A stretch of 64,000 nt of DNA from Flavobacterium jumunjinense (GCF_021650975.2 NZ_CP091285.1:4154001-4218000); one strand, 5' to 3'; shown: positions 8,804 to 16,731, numbered from the stretch's first letter. Translations and numbers: made by a program. Notes: generated by a model from the letters alone, not told the origin.

Positions 8804-11047
8804 TTAATCTACTAACAACTGCGTTACAGCAGCTGCATTTATGGCCCATTTTGAGTCGTAAACTTCATCAGCATCTGGTGCCTCTACAATTTGCAAATTT
8901 TGAGCCTTTGCTTTTATAGTTAACAAACTACCAATATTCAATTTGCTCGATAATTTCGCTAATAGAGCTTGAACACCTTTGTAATCCAAACCTTGAACAA
9001 CTTGACCTCCGAAAGTCATTTCTAACCAAACGATTTCTCTTTTAGCTACATCAAGTACACCAAATACTAAACCTTTAGCCACGTTTTGTGTCACTCGTAC
9101 TTGGTGATCTACACAAGAAGGATCATAAGCCACACCAGATCGTTCTGAAATAGTCATCGGATATTTACTATTCATCCAACCTACAACTAAGTTGGGTGTA
9201 ATACTTCCATTACTATAAGCATTACAAGTAAAGGTTACATATTTGGCTCCAGCATAAGCTAGTGCATTTATATCGATATTGATGTATTCGGCTGTACCAA
9301 TTTGATTTGGAATATGAATTACATCACCACTATGTTTACAACCCGTTGCTTGCAATTGGCTATACGAACAAATCTCAGATTTATCTGCATAAGCAATATG
9401 ACAACTCAAATCCATATCCAAATGCTGAGCAGGTAAACCTTGTCCCCATTGCATAAACAATCGCACAGTATTACCTTCTATTGGAAAACGAGTTCCCATT
9501 AAAGCTACTGGTAAATCCTGAATGGTTTCACTTCTATCGCCTATAGCTACTGGCATATTGAACAATTGCGGATCAATGTAAATTGTTTTGTTCTCATTCT
9601 TTTGAGCTGCAAATCGCTTCTCCATCGCTAACAAGCATAAATCTTCAATTTGATTTTGCATCGCTTTTAATTGGTCTTCGTTATACAACGATAACAATCT
9701 ATTAGATCCAATTTTCTTATTTACACCACCTAAAGGTTTCACACTTCTTTGTATGTTGCTATCAAAGTAGTTTTGCGCATACATATTCAACGTAAACACC
9801 AATCTTGCAGGTACTTTATCAATAATAGCAGTAAAAGCAGCTATCGTTTCATCAGGTCCAAACCATAACATGTTAGAGAATAACGAACGAGCAAACAAAC
9901 CGGGTCTTTCTTGTAATAAAGCAAAAGTTTTATTTGCATCAGAACGCAAACGATAATAATTTACTCTTCCTTGCCACACTTCATAGGTTTGGTTATAAAA
10001 TACATCTAACAATGTTTTCAAAGCTTCAAATCCTTTTCGCTTACTATATTCTGGCAAACGCAAAGCTCTAATAAAACGCACCCACATTGCTCTTTTTGGA
10101 TGCATCATTTCACATGCTTTTTCTGCTTCTAATGGCAAATCATTCAACCATCTTGCTACCATTAAACATTCCTTTCTTGAATATTTTAATTTCAAGTCTA
10201 CTGTTGTGATTAATTTCGCTTTCGCACTATTATCAGCAGCAACAAAGAAATGTTGGTTATTACTAGCAATTCTATTGATGATTGTTTTTGGTTCAACAAT
10301 CTGCAATAAATTGGTTTTCTTGTACCATAAGTAACGTAAAATATCCGTTGGAGAAGTAAAAAGAGCACTTGCCTTTTCTTCTTTATCCAAGTCGATCAAC
10401 GTATCAATCACCAACATCATGGTTTCCTTAATTCCAATTTTCACTTCGCTTGGCAATGGCAAATGAGACAACAATGCTTTCAAACTATCCACTTGTGTAG
10501 CGTCTAAAGCCGTTTTAGAACTTAATAACGAATAATAAAAAGCATGTAACTCTTTCTCAGTCCAAAGCTCCAATACTTTCATTTTACTACCTTGTCCTTC
10601 TTGTTTAGCTGTATCAAACTCAAATGGAGTACCGCAATAAGGACAACCATTATAACGCTCTAATGGAAACGTATTCGCAGGAATAATATGTCCACATGCT
10701 AAAGTGGTTCCTTTATTAGTTTTAAAAACATTCGCAAAAAAAGTAGTAATATGATCATACAAAGACTCTCCTGTTGGAATCTCCCAGTTTTTTACCAATG
10801 GTGTCCAGTTTTTGTTAACACCTAGTACTTCTTTTATGATGTCTTGAATTTCTAACTTATATTTTGGATGTACTGCATTAATAGCTTGTAGAGCTTCTTC
10901 TGAAAAAGCAAATCCTAACTTGGCTACATTGGCTACTAAAACCGATGTTGGCCCTGTAATCGTTGTGGCATTTCCAGTGATAAACTCACTAGGAATATAT
11001 AGTGCGTTTTGACGCAAGCTGATTTTTAATAATTCGTTTGTTTTCAT
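8804..11047 (-). CDS. Helical-repeat / zinc-ribbon protein with C-terminal TerD-like domain
   Basis: 747 aa. A helical N-terminus (1-110) precedes a Cys/His cluster (ACGH then CPYC, about 118-141) that looks like a zinc ribbon. A long alpha-helical solenoid-like section follows (about 160-480). The C-terminal beta-rich domain (about 520-700: DMDLSCHIAY, HSGDVIHIPN, AEYINIDINAL, VVGWMNSKYP) resembles the TerD/CABP fold of tellurite-resistance and stress proteins. I could not find a TROVE/Ro signature with confidence. It lies downstream of the slipin gene and the odd tRNA locus on the same strand, so co-transcription with tRNA-like RNA is plausible. Confidence 0.7.
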   Translation of the reverse strand: MKTNELLKISLRQNALYIPSEFITGNATTITGPTSVLVANVAKLGFAFSEEALQAINAVHPKYKLEIQDIIKEVLGVNKNWTPLVKNWEIPTGESLYDHITTFFANVFKTNKGTTLACGHIIPANTFPLERYNGCPYCGTPFEFDTAKQEGQGSKMKVLELWTEKELHAFYYSLLSSKTALDATQVDSLKALLSHLPLPSEVKIGIKETMMLVIDTLIDLDKEEKASALFTSPTDILRYLWYKKTNLLQIVEPKTIINRIASNNQHFFVAADNSAKAKLITTVDLKLKYSRKECLMVARWLNDLPLEAEKACEMMHPKRAMWVRFIRALRLPEYSKRKGFEALKTLLDVFYNQTYEVWQGRVNYYRLRSDANKTFALLQERPGLFARSLFSNMLWFGPDETIAAFTAIIDKVPARLVFTLNMYAQNYFDSNIQRSVKPLGGVNKKIGSNRLLSLYNEDQLKAMQNQIEDLCLLAMEKRFAAQKNENKTIYIDPQLFNMPVAIGDRSETIQDLPVALMGTRFPIEGNTVRLFMQWGQGLPAQHLDMDLSCHIAYADKSEICSYSQLQATGCKHSGDVIHIPNQIGTAEYINIDINALAYAGAKYVTFTCNAYSNGSITPNLVVGWMNSKYPMTISERSGVAYDPSCVDHQVRVTQNVAKGLVFGVLDVAKREIVWLEMTFGGQVVQGLDYKGVQALLAKLSSKLNIGSLLTIKAKAQNLQIVEAPDADEVYDSKWAINAAAVTQLLVD

Positions 11048-11204
11048 TGTATTTATTTTTAAAAAATTAGATAATGGTGCTTCTAGTTCTTATCGTGAGT
11101 TTGAAGTAAGAAGCACTTGACCTTAATTCTAGAAGATAATGGACTAACTAGTTTGACAAATTTTAAGTTTGTGGTTGAAGTAAGTTAGTTTTGACCTTCT
11201 ATAG

Positions 11205-11423
11205 TGGAGCAGATGGGATTCGAACCCATGACCTGGGCGTTATAAGTGCTGAAGTAAGTTTGAATTGACCAAAACGCTATTTGAAAATGTACCAACATTT
11301 TTGGACTCGAACCAAGACTTCCGAAGAAGTCTAACCTGTTTGAAGTATGTTGGTATTGTCCAACTAGTTCTGACGTTTTGATAATGTATAAACTAACCTG
11401 CTCTACCACTGAGCTACTGCCCC
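11205..11423 (-). tRNA. Interrupted tRNA, 3' half reads as Ile(UAU)
   Basis: The 5' end has acceptor GGGGCAG, TA, D stem GCTC/GAGC and D loop AGTGGTA. The 3' end has variable loop AGGTC, a perfect T arm (ATGGG/CCCAT with TTCGAAT) and acceptor CTGCTCC plus discriminator A, which pairs fully with the 5' end (one G-T). About 150 nt separate the halves where the anticodon arm should be. Before the variable loop lies CTTATAACGCCC, as expected for a UAU anticodon loop and 3' stem, but the 5' stem partner GGGCG is absent (GGTTAG is found). It is either a tRNA with a large insertion or a broken gene. No group I intron core was recognised. Confidence 0.6.
11290..11355 (-). ncRNA. Nested tRNA-like fold without anticodon
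   Basis: This lies inside the interrupted tRNA. A perfect 9-bp closing stem (TACCAACAT / ATGTTGGTA) encloses a D-loop-like AACAGGTTA, a 7-bp hairpin with a UUCG tetraloop where the anticodon arm would be (AGACTTC-TTCG-GAAGTCT), and a T arm TTGG-TTCGAGT-CCAA. It has the outline of a cloverleaf without a D stem or a usable anticodon. It could be a tRNA mimic or a decayed tRNA. One of the 20-bp repeats overlaps its 5' side. Confidence 0.5.
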
Positions 11424-11530
11424 AAAAGATGAATCAACTGATAATCGCACAAGTGTGTTTCTTAGGAGGAAGTTTGAAGTAACTTATACTTGACCTTGTT
11501 GACTCATTTTTAGTATTTAAAAGAACGTTT

Positions 11531-11604
11531 TTATTTCTTTACAAAGATTTCATTATAAGTACGCAATTATTTTACGTAGTTTAAAAATCTTTTATTTTAT
11601 TTTA
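11531..11604 (-). promoter_or_regulatory. Conserved upstream element, locus 1
   Basis: About 70 bp matching 13958-14030 closely and 14703-14760 more loosely. The core on plus is ACAAAGATTTCATTA, then GTACGCAATTATTTTACGTAG. The TACG(C/T)A arms form a dyad. It sits just upstream of the interrupted tRNA transcript, so it is a likely promoter/operator. The same stretch precedes the 144-aa and 131-aa genes, which suggests co-regulation. Confidence 0.5.
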
Positions 11605-11605
11605 T

Positions 11606-12703
11606 TTACTTCACAAAAATCTCTTTCAATTGACCGATAATGTTGCCACTTCCAGAAATCGTAATTTCACCAATCTTATCAGCAATTTTCTCTACATATT
11701 CCATCTCTTTCAACTTCCAAAGCATTTCGTTTTCTTCCATCAATTTAGCCGTGTTCAACAAACTTCTTGTGGAAGCTGTTTCCTCACGTCTCATAATGCT
11801 ATTGGCTTGTGCTTTCTTTTCAGCTACTAAAACCTGATTCATGATTTCTTTCATATCTCCTGGTAAAATAACATCACGAATTCCAACAGTAGCAACGTTT
11901 AAACCTAAAGTTGCTACTTTTGTTTTGGTTGCTTCCAAAATAACTTCGGCAATCGTATCTTTTTTACTCAACAACTCGTCTAAAGTAAAATCACCTACAA
12001 AAGCTCTCAAAGCCAACTGCATCGTTACATACAATTGTTTGTCATAGTCTTTATTGTTTACCAATGCTTTAATGGCATCAACCACCTGATACGTTACAAA
12101 GAAATTGATTCGCAAAGCCGCTTTGTCCTTGGTCAACAATTCTTGTCCAGAAATTTCCAATTGTTGTTGTCTCAAATCTATTTTCTTAATCTCAATGGGT
12201 GTAGTATTGTTCCAAAAGTAATACGTACCAGCTTCAACTGTTTTTTGATACTTCCCGTCAATAAACAACAATCCTTTTTCATTACTGTTCAATTGAAAAC
12301 TTCTTATCATTCCTCTCACTCTCACCTCATCAAATAAATAGGTTGGTATTTCCCTATCAATTTCAACCGAAGTTAAATCAACAATTGTGTATTTGTAAGT
12401 ATGCATACCTTTCCAAAAAGCATATTTTCCTTTTGTTAAAACATCTTTAAAATGAGTGTCTACATAGAAAAAAGCCACATGATAATCTGGAATTTCAATT
12501 ACCTCAAGTAAACTTGCCAATGCTTCATTTTGCAAAAGTATATTCAAATCGATATTTGGTAAAAAAGGCAATGCTTTTTCATGTATTTCAACATTTTTAG
12601 CTCCCGTTATCCAATATTTCCCTTCTTCTAATACATTAATTAGTTTTCTGTTTTCAAATACTAATCCTACTTGATAAGCATCTATTGTAATTCTTTTTAT
12701 CAT
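11606..12703 (-). CDS. Slipin (SPFH/Band 7 family protein)
   Basis: 365 aa. An N-terminal beta-rich part (1-150) with two GKY-type elements (EEGKYWI, TKGKYAF) and a third (GKYQKTVEAGTYYFW) leads into an SPFH core (about 150-290: TKDKAALRINFFVTYQVVD, then GLNVATVGIRDVILPGDM) and a C-terminal coiled segment rich in Glu (AEKKAQANSIMRREE). No membrane helix is evident, unlike classical stomatins. Slipins of this kind occur in bacterial RNA-repair operons with ligases and tRNA or Y-RNA genes (family knowledge), which fits the adjoining tRNA-like loci and the RNA ligase at 15.5 kb. Confidence 0.85.
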   Translation of the reverse strand: MIKRITIDAYQVGLVFENRKLINVLEEGKYWITGAKNVEIHEKALPFLPNIDLNILLQNEALASLLEVIEIPDYHVAFFYVDTHFKDVLTKGKYAFWKGMHTYKYTIVDLTSVEIDREIPTYLFDEVRVRGMIRSFQLNSNEKGLLFIDGKYQKTVEAGTYYFWNNTTPIEIKKIDLRQQQLEISGQELLTKDKAALRINFFVTYQVVDAIKALVNNKDYDKQLYVTMQLALRAFVGDFTLDELLSKKDTIAEVILEATKTKVATLGLNVATVGIRDVILPGDMKEIMNQVLVAEKKAQANSIMRREETASTRSLLNTAKLMEENEMLWKLKEMEYVEKIADKIGEITISGSGNIIGQLKEIFVK

Positions 12704-13057
12704 ATTTTCTATATTTTTAATCTGAATTTAATCGGATGTTATTTTCTCTTTTCTTTATTCTCTTCTCTCTTTTTAAATAAGAAAACGTTTTGCCTTTGTT
12801 CTCCAAAAAGGACGGAAAAAAGGAAGTTAAAAGAAGTACTAAAATGGTGTTGTATTATTTTTTACGAGCCATAAGAATAGTACGTAAGCAAATACAAAAG
12901 CAAATTAGTTGTTCCAATAACAAACTCAATCTTCAGGTCTTTTTGTGAGTGTTCCTCCTTCTTATTGCTAAAAAGGTTTTACTAACAAAGACAAGCTGTT
13001 TTCTTTGATTCATTCTTTTTAACGAGAGAATGTACTCAACCTATAATCGCATTGAAT
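12704..13057. other. Upstream region of the slipin gene
   Basis: No gene seen. It contains the ncRNA-like repeat A (12807-13030), a short TTCTCTTTATTCTC microsatellite stretch near 12742-12775, and the presumed slipin promoter. Confidence 0.5.
12807..13030 (-). repeat. Noncoding element A, paired with element B
   Basis: It aligns by eye with 14068-14284. Shared blocks are AAAG(G/A)ACGGAAAAA, AAGTTAAAAGAAGT, AAATACAAA.AG.AAAGCAAA, AGTTCCA..AAC, TTCAGGTCTTT and AGTGTT(C/T)CT, with weaker similarity beyond. Blocks are conserved while the DNA between them varies, as expected of a structured RNA or shared leader rather than a recent duplication. No ORF is conserved. Confidence 0.5.
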
Positions 13058-13157
13058 TGCGTGCGGGATTCGAACCCTTATTAATGTGCAAGAACCAAAA
13101 TCTTGTGCGTCTACCATTTTCGCCATACTACATTGTAGCAACAGGATTCGAACCTGT
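13058..13157 (-). tRNA. tRNA halves in permuted/interleaved order (anticodon UUG)
   Basis: In minus-strand order there is a T arm ACAGG-TTCGAAT-CCTGT (13141-13157), its 3' acceptor TGCTACA (13134-13140), one A, then a 5' acceptor TGTAGTA that pairs with that preceding 3' end (one wobble), a D region with TGGTAGACGC, an anticodon arm CAAGA-TTTTGGT-TCTTG (13089-13105, anticodon TTG), and a second T arm (AGGG-TTCGAAT-CCC) with 3' end GCACGCA. The second 3' end does not pair with TGTAGTA but pairs 6 of 7 with TGCGTAT at 13228-13234 upstream. So a 3' half precedes its matching 5' half. This may be a circularly permuted tRNA or the result of recombination between tRNAs. Confidence 0.5.
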
Positions 13158-13323
13158 AAAACATTTGGTGATTGTTTTTTTGGAAAACAACCGAAAACCT
13201 CCAAATCAAGTTGCATAGTAAACCATCATACGCAATTGCGAAACGAATACTACAATAGTGCTATACAGAAACACCCAACAGGACTTGTTTGATATTTTTA
13301 GTCTTTTAAAAAGAACGTTTTTA

Positions 13324-13483
13324 TACCAGTTGTGATTTGTAATTTACCGTAAAAGAAAATGATGATTTTTTTCTTGATATGAAATAGAAAATCAAAGCAT
13401 AGCATCGCTACGTTTTTATTTTATATTGAAATAGCGAGGAAAAAAGGGCATTTTATTCCAGTAAATTCAAGTGATAAATGGTA
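13324..13483. repeat. MITE-like element, copy 2 (160 bp)
   Basis: Same TACCAGTTGTGATTTG start and AAGTGATAAATGGTA end as copies 1 and 3, with a near-identical interior. Its right end directly abuts the TAA stop of the 144-aa gene at 13484. Confidence 0.8.
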
Positions 13484-13918
13484 TTATTCTAAATCATTTG
13501 GATCAATACTTGTTCCAATCGTGTCGCATTTTTGTTTTAATTCTTCTCTAGTTAGCAATCCAATTCTAAAGCATCGCAAAAGAAAAAAATAAGCAGCATC
13601 GACCAATTCTTTACGTAGACCTTTTTCCTGTTTATACACTGGCAAACTTGGTTTTCCATTACTAAACTCACATCTTCCATTACAAATAAAACAATATTTA
13701 TGTATAACAGTTCCATGATCTTCTGTCCATTCTTTTTGAGCAGTATAGAGCTTATCAAATCGTTTTTTATGTTCGTCTATAGCTTTTAGCGATGTAACTA
13801 CTTCATTAATCCAAAAATCAATGTTTGCATATTGTCCAACAACATGATGTGTATAGGCAGTTGTAAACTTTCTCAATTGTTTGGTTATCAAATCTGATTT
13901 TTCAAAAGTATAGATCAT
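13484..13918 (-). CDS. Conserved-looking 144-aa protein with CxxC-type cluster
   Basis: Function unknown. Mostly helical; residues 78-88 contain CFICNGRCEF, a possible small metal site, followed by KPSLP. The C-terminus ends GTSIDPNDLE. No signal peptide. It lies in the tRNA/RNA-ligase region and carries the same upstream element as the interrupted tRNA locus and the 131-aa gene, which suggests a shared regulon. A MITE copy abuts its stop codon. Confidence 0.72.
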   Translation of the reverse strand: MIYTFEKSDLITKQLRKFTTAYTHHVVGQYANIDFWINEVVTSLKAIDEHKKRFDKLYTAQKEWTEDHGTVIHKYCFICNGRCEFSNGKPSLPVYKQEKGLRKELVDAAYFFLLRCFRIGLLTREELKQKCDTIGTSIDPNDLE

Positions 13919-13957
13919 TTTAAGTCTAATTTTAAGTTTTAAATACTACCTAACATT

Positions 13958-14030
13958 TTATTTCTTTACAAAGATTTCATTACAAGTACGCAATTATTTT
14001 ACGTAGCTTAAGAATCTTTTATTTTATTTA
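13958..14030 (-). promoter_or_regulatory. Conserved upstream element, locus 2
   Basis: Near-identical to 11531-11604 over about 70 bp (TTTCTTTACAAAGATTTCAT, then GTACGCAATTATTTTACGTAG). It lies 40-112 bp upstream of the 144-aa gene start. Confidence 0.5.
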
Positions 14031-14067
14031 ATTATCAACTACTTAAAACAAAATAGCCTTTACTTTT

Positions 14068-14284
14068 AAAGAACGGAAAAAGAGAAGTTAAAAGAAGTGT
14101 TGCAAGGGTTTTCTATTTCATTCACCCTATTGTACTGGCAAATAATACAAACAGAAAAGCAAAACAGCAGTTCCAGAAACGTACACCCTTTTCAGGTCTT
14201 TAGATAGTGTTTCTTTATTAAAAAGAAAGGTCTCTTTGCAAAGGCTAATTGTTTTTATAGTAATTTTAAAAGAACGTTTTATTA
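14068..14284 (-). repeat. Noncoding element B, paired with element A
   Basis: Counterpart of 12807-13030; see that entry for the shared blocks. It lies between the stop of the 131-aa gene and the 144-aa gene promoter. On plus its right end is TTTTAAAAGAACGTTTTAT, a sequence also found at 11517 and 13304 next to the two tRNA-like loci. Candidate structured RNA or leader. Confidence 0.5.
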
Positions 14285-14297
14285 CTAATTCTATAAA

Positions 14298-14693
14298 CTA
14301 AATACCGTAAAGCATTTTTTTGTATTCATAATCAGTAATCTTTTCCTTAATAGTTACTTTAGCTAAATTCACTTTGATATAATGTGGTGTCCAACAATCA
14401 GATACTTCTGTAGCTATTTCATGTCCGTTAACACAGGTTTTATTCATTCCATCTAAACCAGAACTACCACAACAACCTGAGAAACGATTACAATCTTTAT
14501 GATTTTTAAAAAAATAAGCATCAATTGCTATCACTATTTCTTTGCCACTGTTTTCATGATTAGTAATGGAGAACTTATTTTTCGCTATCATATCCACACC
14601 ATCCTCAAATCGTAAAGCATTGGCATTCAATTCTGTTAAATCATCAGTCAATTTTGCATTACATGTTTTACAATAAAGTCGAATCGTTTTCAT
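14298..14693 (-). CDS. Cys-rich 131-aa protein
   Basis: Unrecognised family. The N-terminal CKTC pair (about 8-11), the central CNRFSGCCGSSG (about 69-80) and a later Cys-His (CVNGHE) suggest zinc binding. No signal peptide. It has the conserved upstream element (14703-14760) in common with the 144-aa gene and the first tRNA-like locus. Possibly an accessory factor of the local RNA system, by location only. Confidence 0.72.
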   Translation of the reverse strand: MKTIRLYCKTCNAKLTDDLTELNANALRFEDGVDMIAKNKFSITNHENSGKEIVIAIDAYFFKNHKDCNRFSGCCGSSGLDGMNKTCVNGHEIATEVSDCWTPHYIKVNLAKVTIKEKITDYEYKKMLYGI

Positions 14694-14702
14694 ATCATTT
14701 TA

Positions 14703-14760
14703 TTTTCTGATACAAAGATTTCAATAGTAGTACGCAACTATTCTACGTAGCTCAAAAAAT
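14703..14760 (-). promoter_or_regulatory. Conserved upstream element, locus 3
   Basis: A diverged copy of the element at 11531 and 13958: ATACAAAGATTTCAATAGTA, GTACGCAACTATTCTACGTAG. It starts 10 bp before the ATG at 14693. Confidence 0.45.
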
Positions 14761-14985
14761 GTATAAATTATTCTCAATACTGTACTATTGCAAACATTCC
14801 ACAAGAAACTCACATAACACTTTATAGAACTACTAATGAGACCCTTTATAGGGTGACAAGATTGCGAATAAAAATCTGAGTAAATCAGCTAAATCTGCGT
14901 GCTTATTTAATAATAATAAAACTTTACACAATCTATAACCATTAACAATTAAATAATTAATCCACGTCTATAGCTTTGCATTTTT
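14761..14985. other. Intergenic stretch with no gene seen
   Basis: AT-rich DNA between two minus-strand genes. I see no tRNA, repeat or clear terminator here. Confidence 0.4.
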
Positions 14986-15303
14986 TTATTGTTTTAAGCG
15001 TTCTTGATGGGCTTTATCTCGTTGATCTATGGCTCCAAAGGGACTTCCTTTGAAATAGCCAATATTTACAAAACCATTCTCTTCTGTAATAAGGGACTCT
15101 TTCTTAGTAACAGCTCCTGTATATTTGGAACCATAATTTCCTTCTAATTGTCCCGTTGCAGGATTTAAGTCGCCCCATTTGGGTGTTTTTCCATTATAAA
15201 TAGGTTCTACGAAATAAATAATTCCTGTTATCTTCGATTTCATTAAGAATCTTCCTGTTTCGTCGGTATTCGTTAAAAATCGTTTTAGTATATCTTGTCG
15301 CAT
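14986..15303 (-). CDS. Conserved-looking 105-aa protein
   Basis: I start at the ATG at 15303 (MRQDILKRFL); the longer frame to 15390 adds a segment that looks non-coding. The beta-rich middle contains GIIYFVEPI, PKWGDLNPATGQ and SLITEENGFVNI. It resembles a small hypothetical family I have seen in varied bacteria, with no known function. It is located just downstream of the RNA ligase gene on the same strand. Confidence 0.7.
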   Translation of the reverse strand: MRQDILKRFLTNTDETGRFLMKSKITGIIYFVEPIYNGKTPKWGDLNPATGQLEGNYGSKYTGAVTKKESLITEENGFVNIGYFKGSPFGAIDQRDKAHQERLKQ

Positions 15304-15455
15304 TTTTTTATTTTTTAAATTGTTATTATTTTGTTGTTTTCTTAAACCACATAGACACATAAGATGCTTGATAAATTTTAATTCATCCAATTAAACAGAA
15401 CTAGGAAACTTTTCCTAATACTATGTGCCTATGTGGTGCTTTCTTATAAAAATGT

Positions 15456-16466
15456 TCACACTTTAAACGTCATAAACTCTTCTTTAATTAAGCCTATCAC
15501 TTGGTTATTGACTCTTTTATTAATTCTTTTTTGCTCTTCTTTTTCCAAAACCTCCAAAGCATTTGGGTGGTCTTTCTTAAAATCGGCAATCACATCTTGT
15601 GAAAACAATCCGACTAACTTCCCTATCATCTTTGGGTGAAACTCCCCCTCTTTACTCAACACATTATACAATCTATTCATTGTAATATAGTTTTGAATAG
15701 CCTCCCAAATGTTTTGTGCTTCTCCCGAAAAATAATCTTCTTTATGTTCTTTTTTAGGCTTGTTGTTCCTACCTACTTCTGCCCATTTATCGTTTTTATT
15801 CTTCAAAATCACACGTGATCCGTTTCCAAAATACTTAGGCACATTAGGTTTAATAATTACCCCTTCACAAATATTCATTTCCATTTTTGGCAAACCCAAC
15901 CAATCTGGAATCAAGGAATTAAACTCATTTGGATAACGAAACGCTTCTTCTAAAGTCCCTTCAAACAAGGTCTTTGCATAAAAGAAACCTGTTTTTTCAA
16001 ACACACTATTTGCCGAATCAACCGTTAAATAATGCGTACCATTTACTTTAATATCAAAAGCATAGAAATCGTTCTCCGGACAATAGTCTACTCCTTTTTG
16101 CACTTTAATAGCATTTTTTACTACAGGTACATCTTTGTGATTGTAATTCCCTCCAAACAATTCTCCAAAAATCACAATGAATTGGGTTTCTTGAAATTCC
16201 GATTGTACCGTTTTAAAAGCTTCCAATACGTTCTCTTTGTATCGTTTTGCTACTTCGTGAGCATTAAAAAAAGTTTCCTCTTCATCCACGAAATCAGTAC
16301 GTTTTGCAATTTTAATCGTTACTCCATCTGTATAGAAAGAGAAGTTAGCACCGTGTACTTTTTCTTGTACGATATAGGTTTCTTTTTCAAAACCATGCAT
16401 GATAATTTGTTCCAAAACTTGCTTTTGGTACGTATTTTCTATTGAATTATATTTTCTAAATTCCAT
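15456..16466 (-). CDS. Rnl2-type RNA ligase
   Basis: 336 aa from the ATG at 16466 (MEFRKYNSIEN), preferred because it places the nucleotidyl-acceptor Lys at residue 36, almost as in T4 Rnl2 (K35). Motif I is EKVHGANF, motif III FYAFDIKVN, motif IV EGVIIKP and motif V ILKNKNDKW. This family adenylates and seals 3'-OH/5'-PO4 nicks in RNA, typically repairing nuclease-cut tRNA or duplex RNA. A C-terminal helical region (about 235-336) follows the catalytic core. Its neighbours are a slipin and several tRNA genes. An RlaP homologue and a kinase/Thg1 operon lie 22-29 kb away. Confidence 0.9.
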   Translation of the reverse strand: MEFRKYNSIENTYQKQVLEQIIMHGFEKETYIVQEKVHGANFSFYTDGVTIKIAKRTDFVDEEETFFNAHEVAKRYKENVLEAFKTVQSEFQETQFIVIFGELFGGNYNHKDVPVVKNAIKVQKGVDYCPENDFYAFDIKVNGTHYLTVDSANSVFEKTGFFYAKTLFEGTLEEAFRYPNEFNSLIPDWLGLPKMEMNICEGVIIKPNVPKYFGNGSRVILKNKNDKWAEVGRNNKPKKEHKEDYFSGEAQNIWEAIQNYITMNRLYNVLSKEGEFHPKMIGKLVGLFSQDVIADFKKDHPNALEVLEKEEQKRINKRVNNQVIGLIKEEFMTFKV

Positions 16467-16655
16467 TTTTTCTATTTTTTTACTTTTATTACCTTTTTTA
16501 ATCACTTCAATAGTACTCCCAATCTACGTCACTTCGAGTGCGAAGCCTATCGAGAAGCATTTTCTAACAACAGTTCTCGATACTCTTTTTATAAAATTGC
16601 TATTTGCATTTCATAAAAACACTCGAACTAACGAACAGCTAAGTACTAATCACTT

Positions 16656-16727
16656 AAACACCAGAAGGAATCGAACCTCCATCTCCAGCATACATTGCTG
16701 TTGCTCTATCCTTTGAGCTATAGCATT
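16656..16727 (-). tRNA. tRNA-like gene, Thr(UGU)-like, atypical
   Basis: 72 nt. Acceptor AATGCTA pairs with TGGTGTT only with three G-U pairs. The D arm is canonical (GCTC-AAAGGATA-GAGC), and so is the T arm (GGAGG/CCTTC, TTCGATT). The anticodon arm ACAGC-AATGTAT-GCTGG would give TGT, but the invariant U33 is A and the outermost stem pair is mismatched. Probably decayed or non-canonical. Confidence 0.5.
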
Positions 16728-16731
16728 TTGT

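Larger units (their letters stand above)
11103..11495. repeat. Five dispersed 20-bp repeats around the interrupted tRNA locus
   Basis: Plus-strand consensus GAAGTAA-N7-TTGACC, always 20 bp: 11103-11122, 11177-11196, 11251-11270, 11342-11361 (TTGTCC) and 11476-11495. Most are preceded by TT or GTTT. The first three start exactly 74 bp apart. The copies lie between the tRNA halves and on both sides of them. Read on the minus strand they are GGTCAA-N7-TTACTTC. Their role is unknown; they could be recombination footprints or parts of structured RNA. Confidence 0.7.

Noticed and set aside
8804..11047. Ro60/TROVE protein
   Set aside because: The context is suggestive, but no TROVE or VWA MIDAS motif could be identified; the C-terminus looks TerD-like instead.
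11185..11409. 74-aa minus ORF over the interrupted tRNA
   Set aside because: It is read through tRNA sequence and shows the translated T-arm signature; not a protein gene.
11205..11423. Group I or group II intron in the tRNA
   Set aside because: The insert is only about 150 nt, no conserved intron core or domain V was seen, and the flanking 5' anticodon stem does not match.
13019..13292. Small ORFs on both strands over the second tRNA-like locus
   Set aside because: They are translations of tRNA T arms and acceptor stems.
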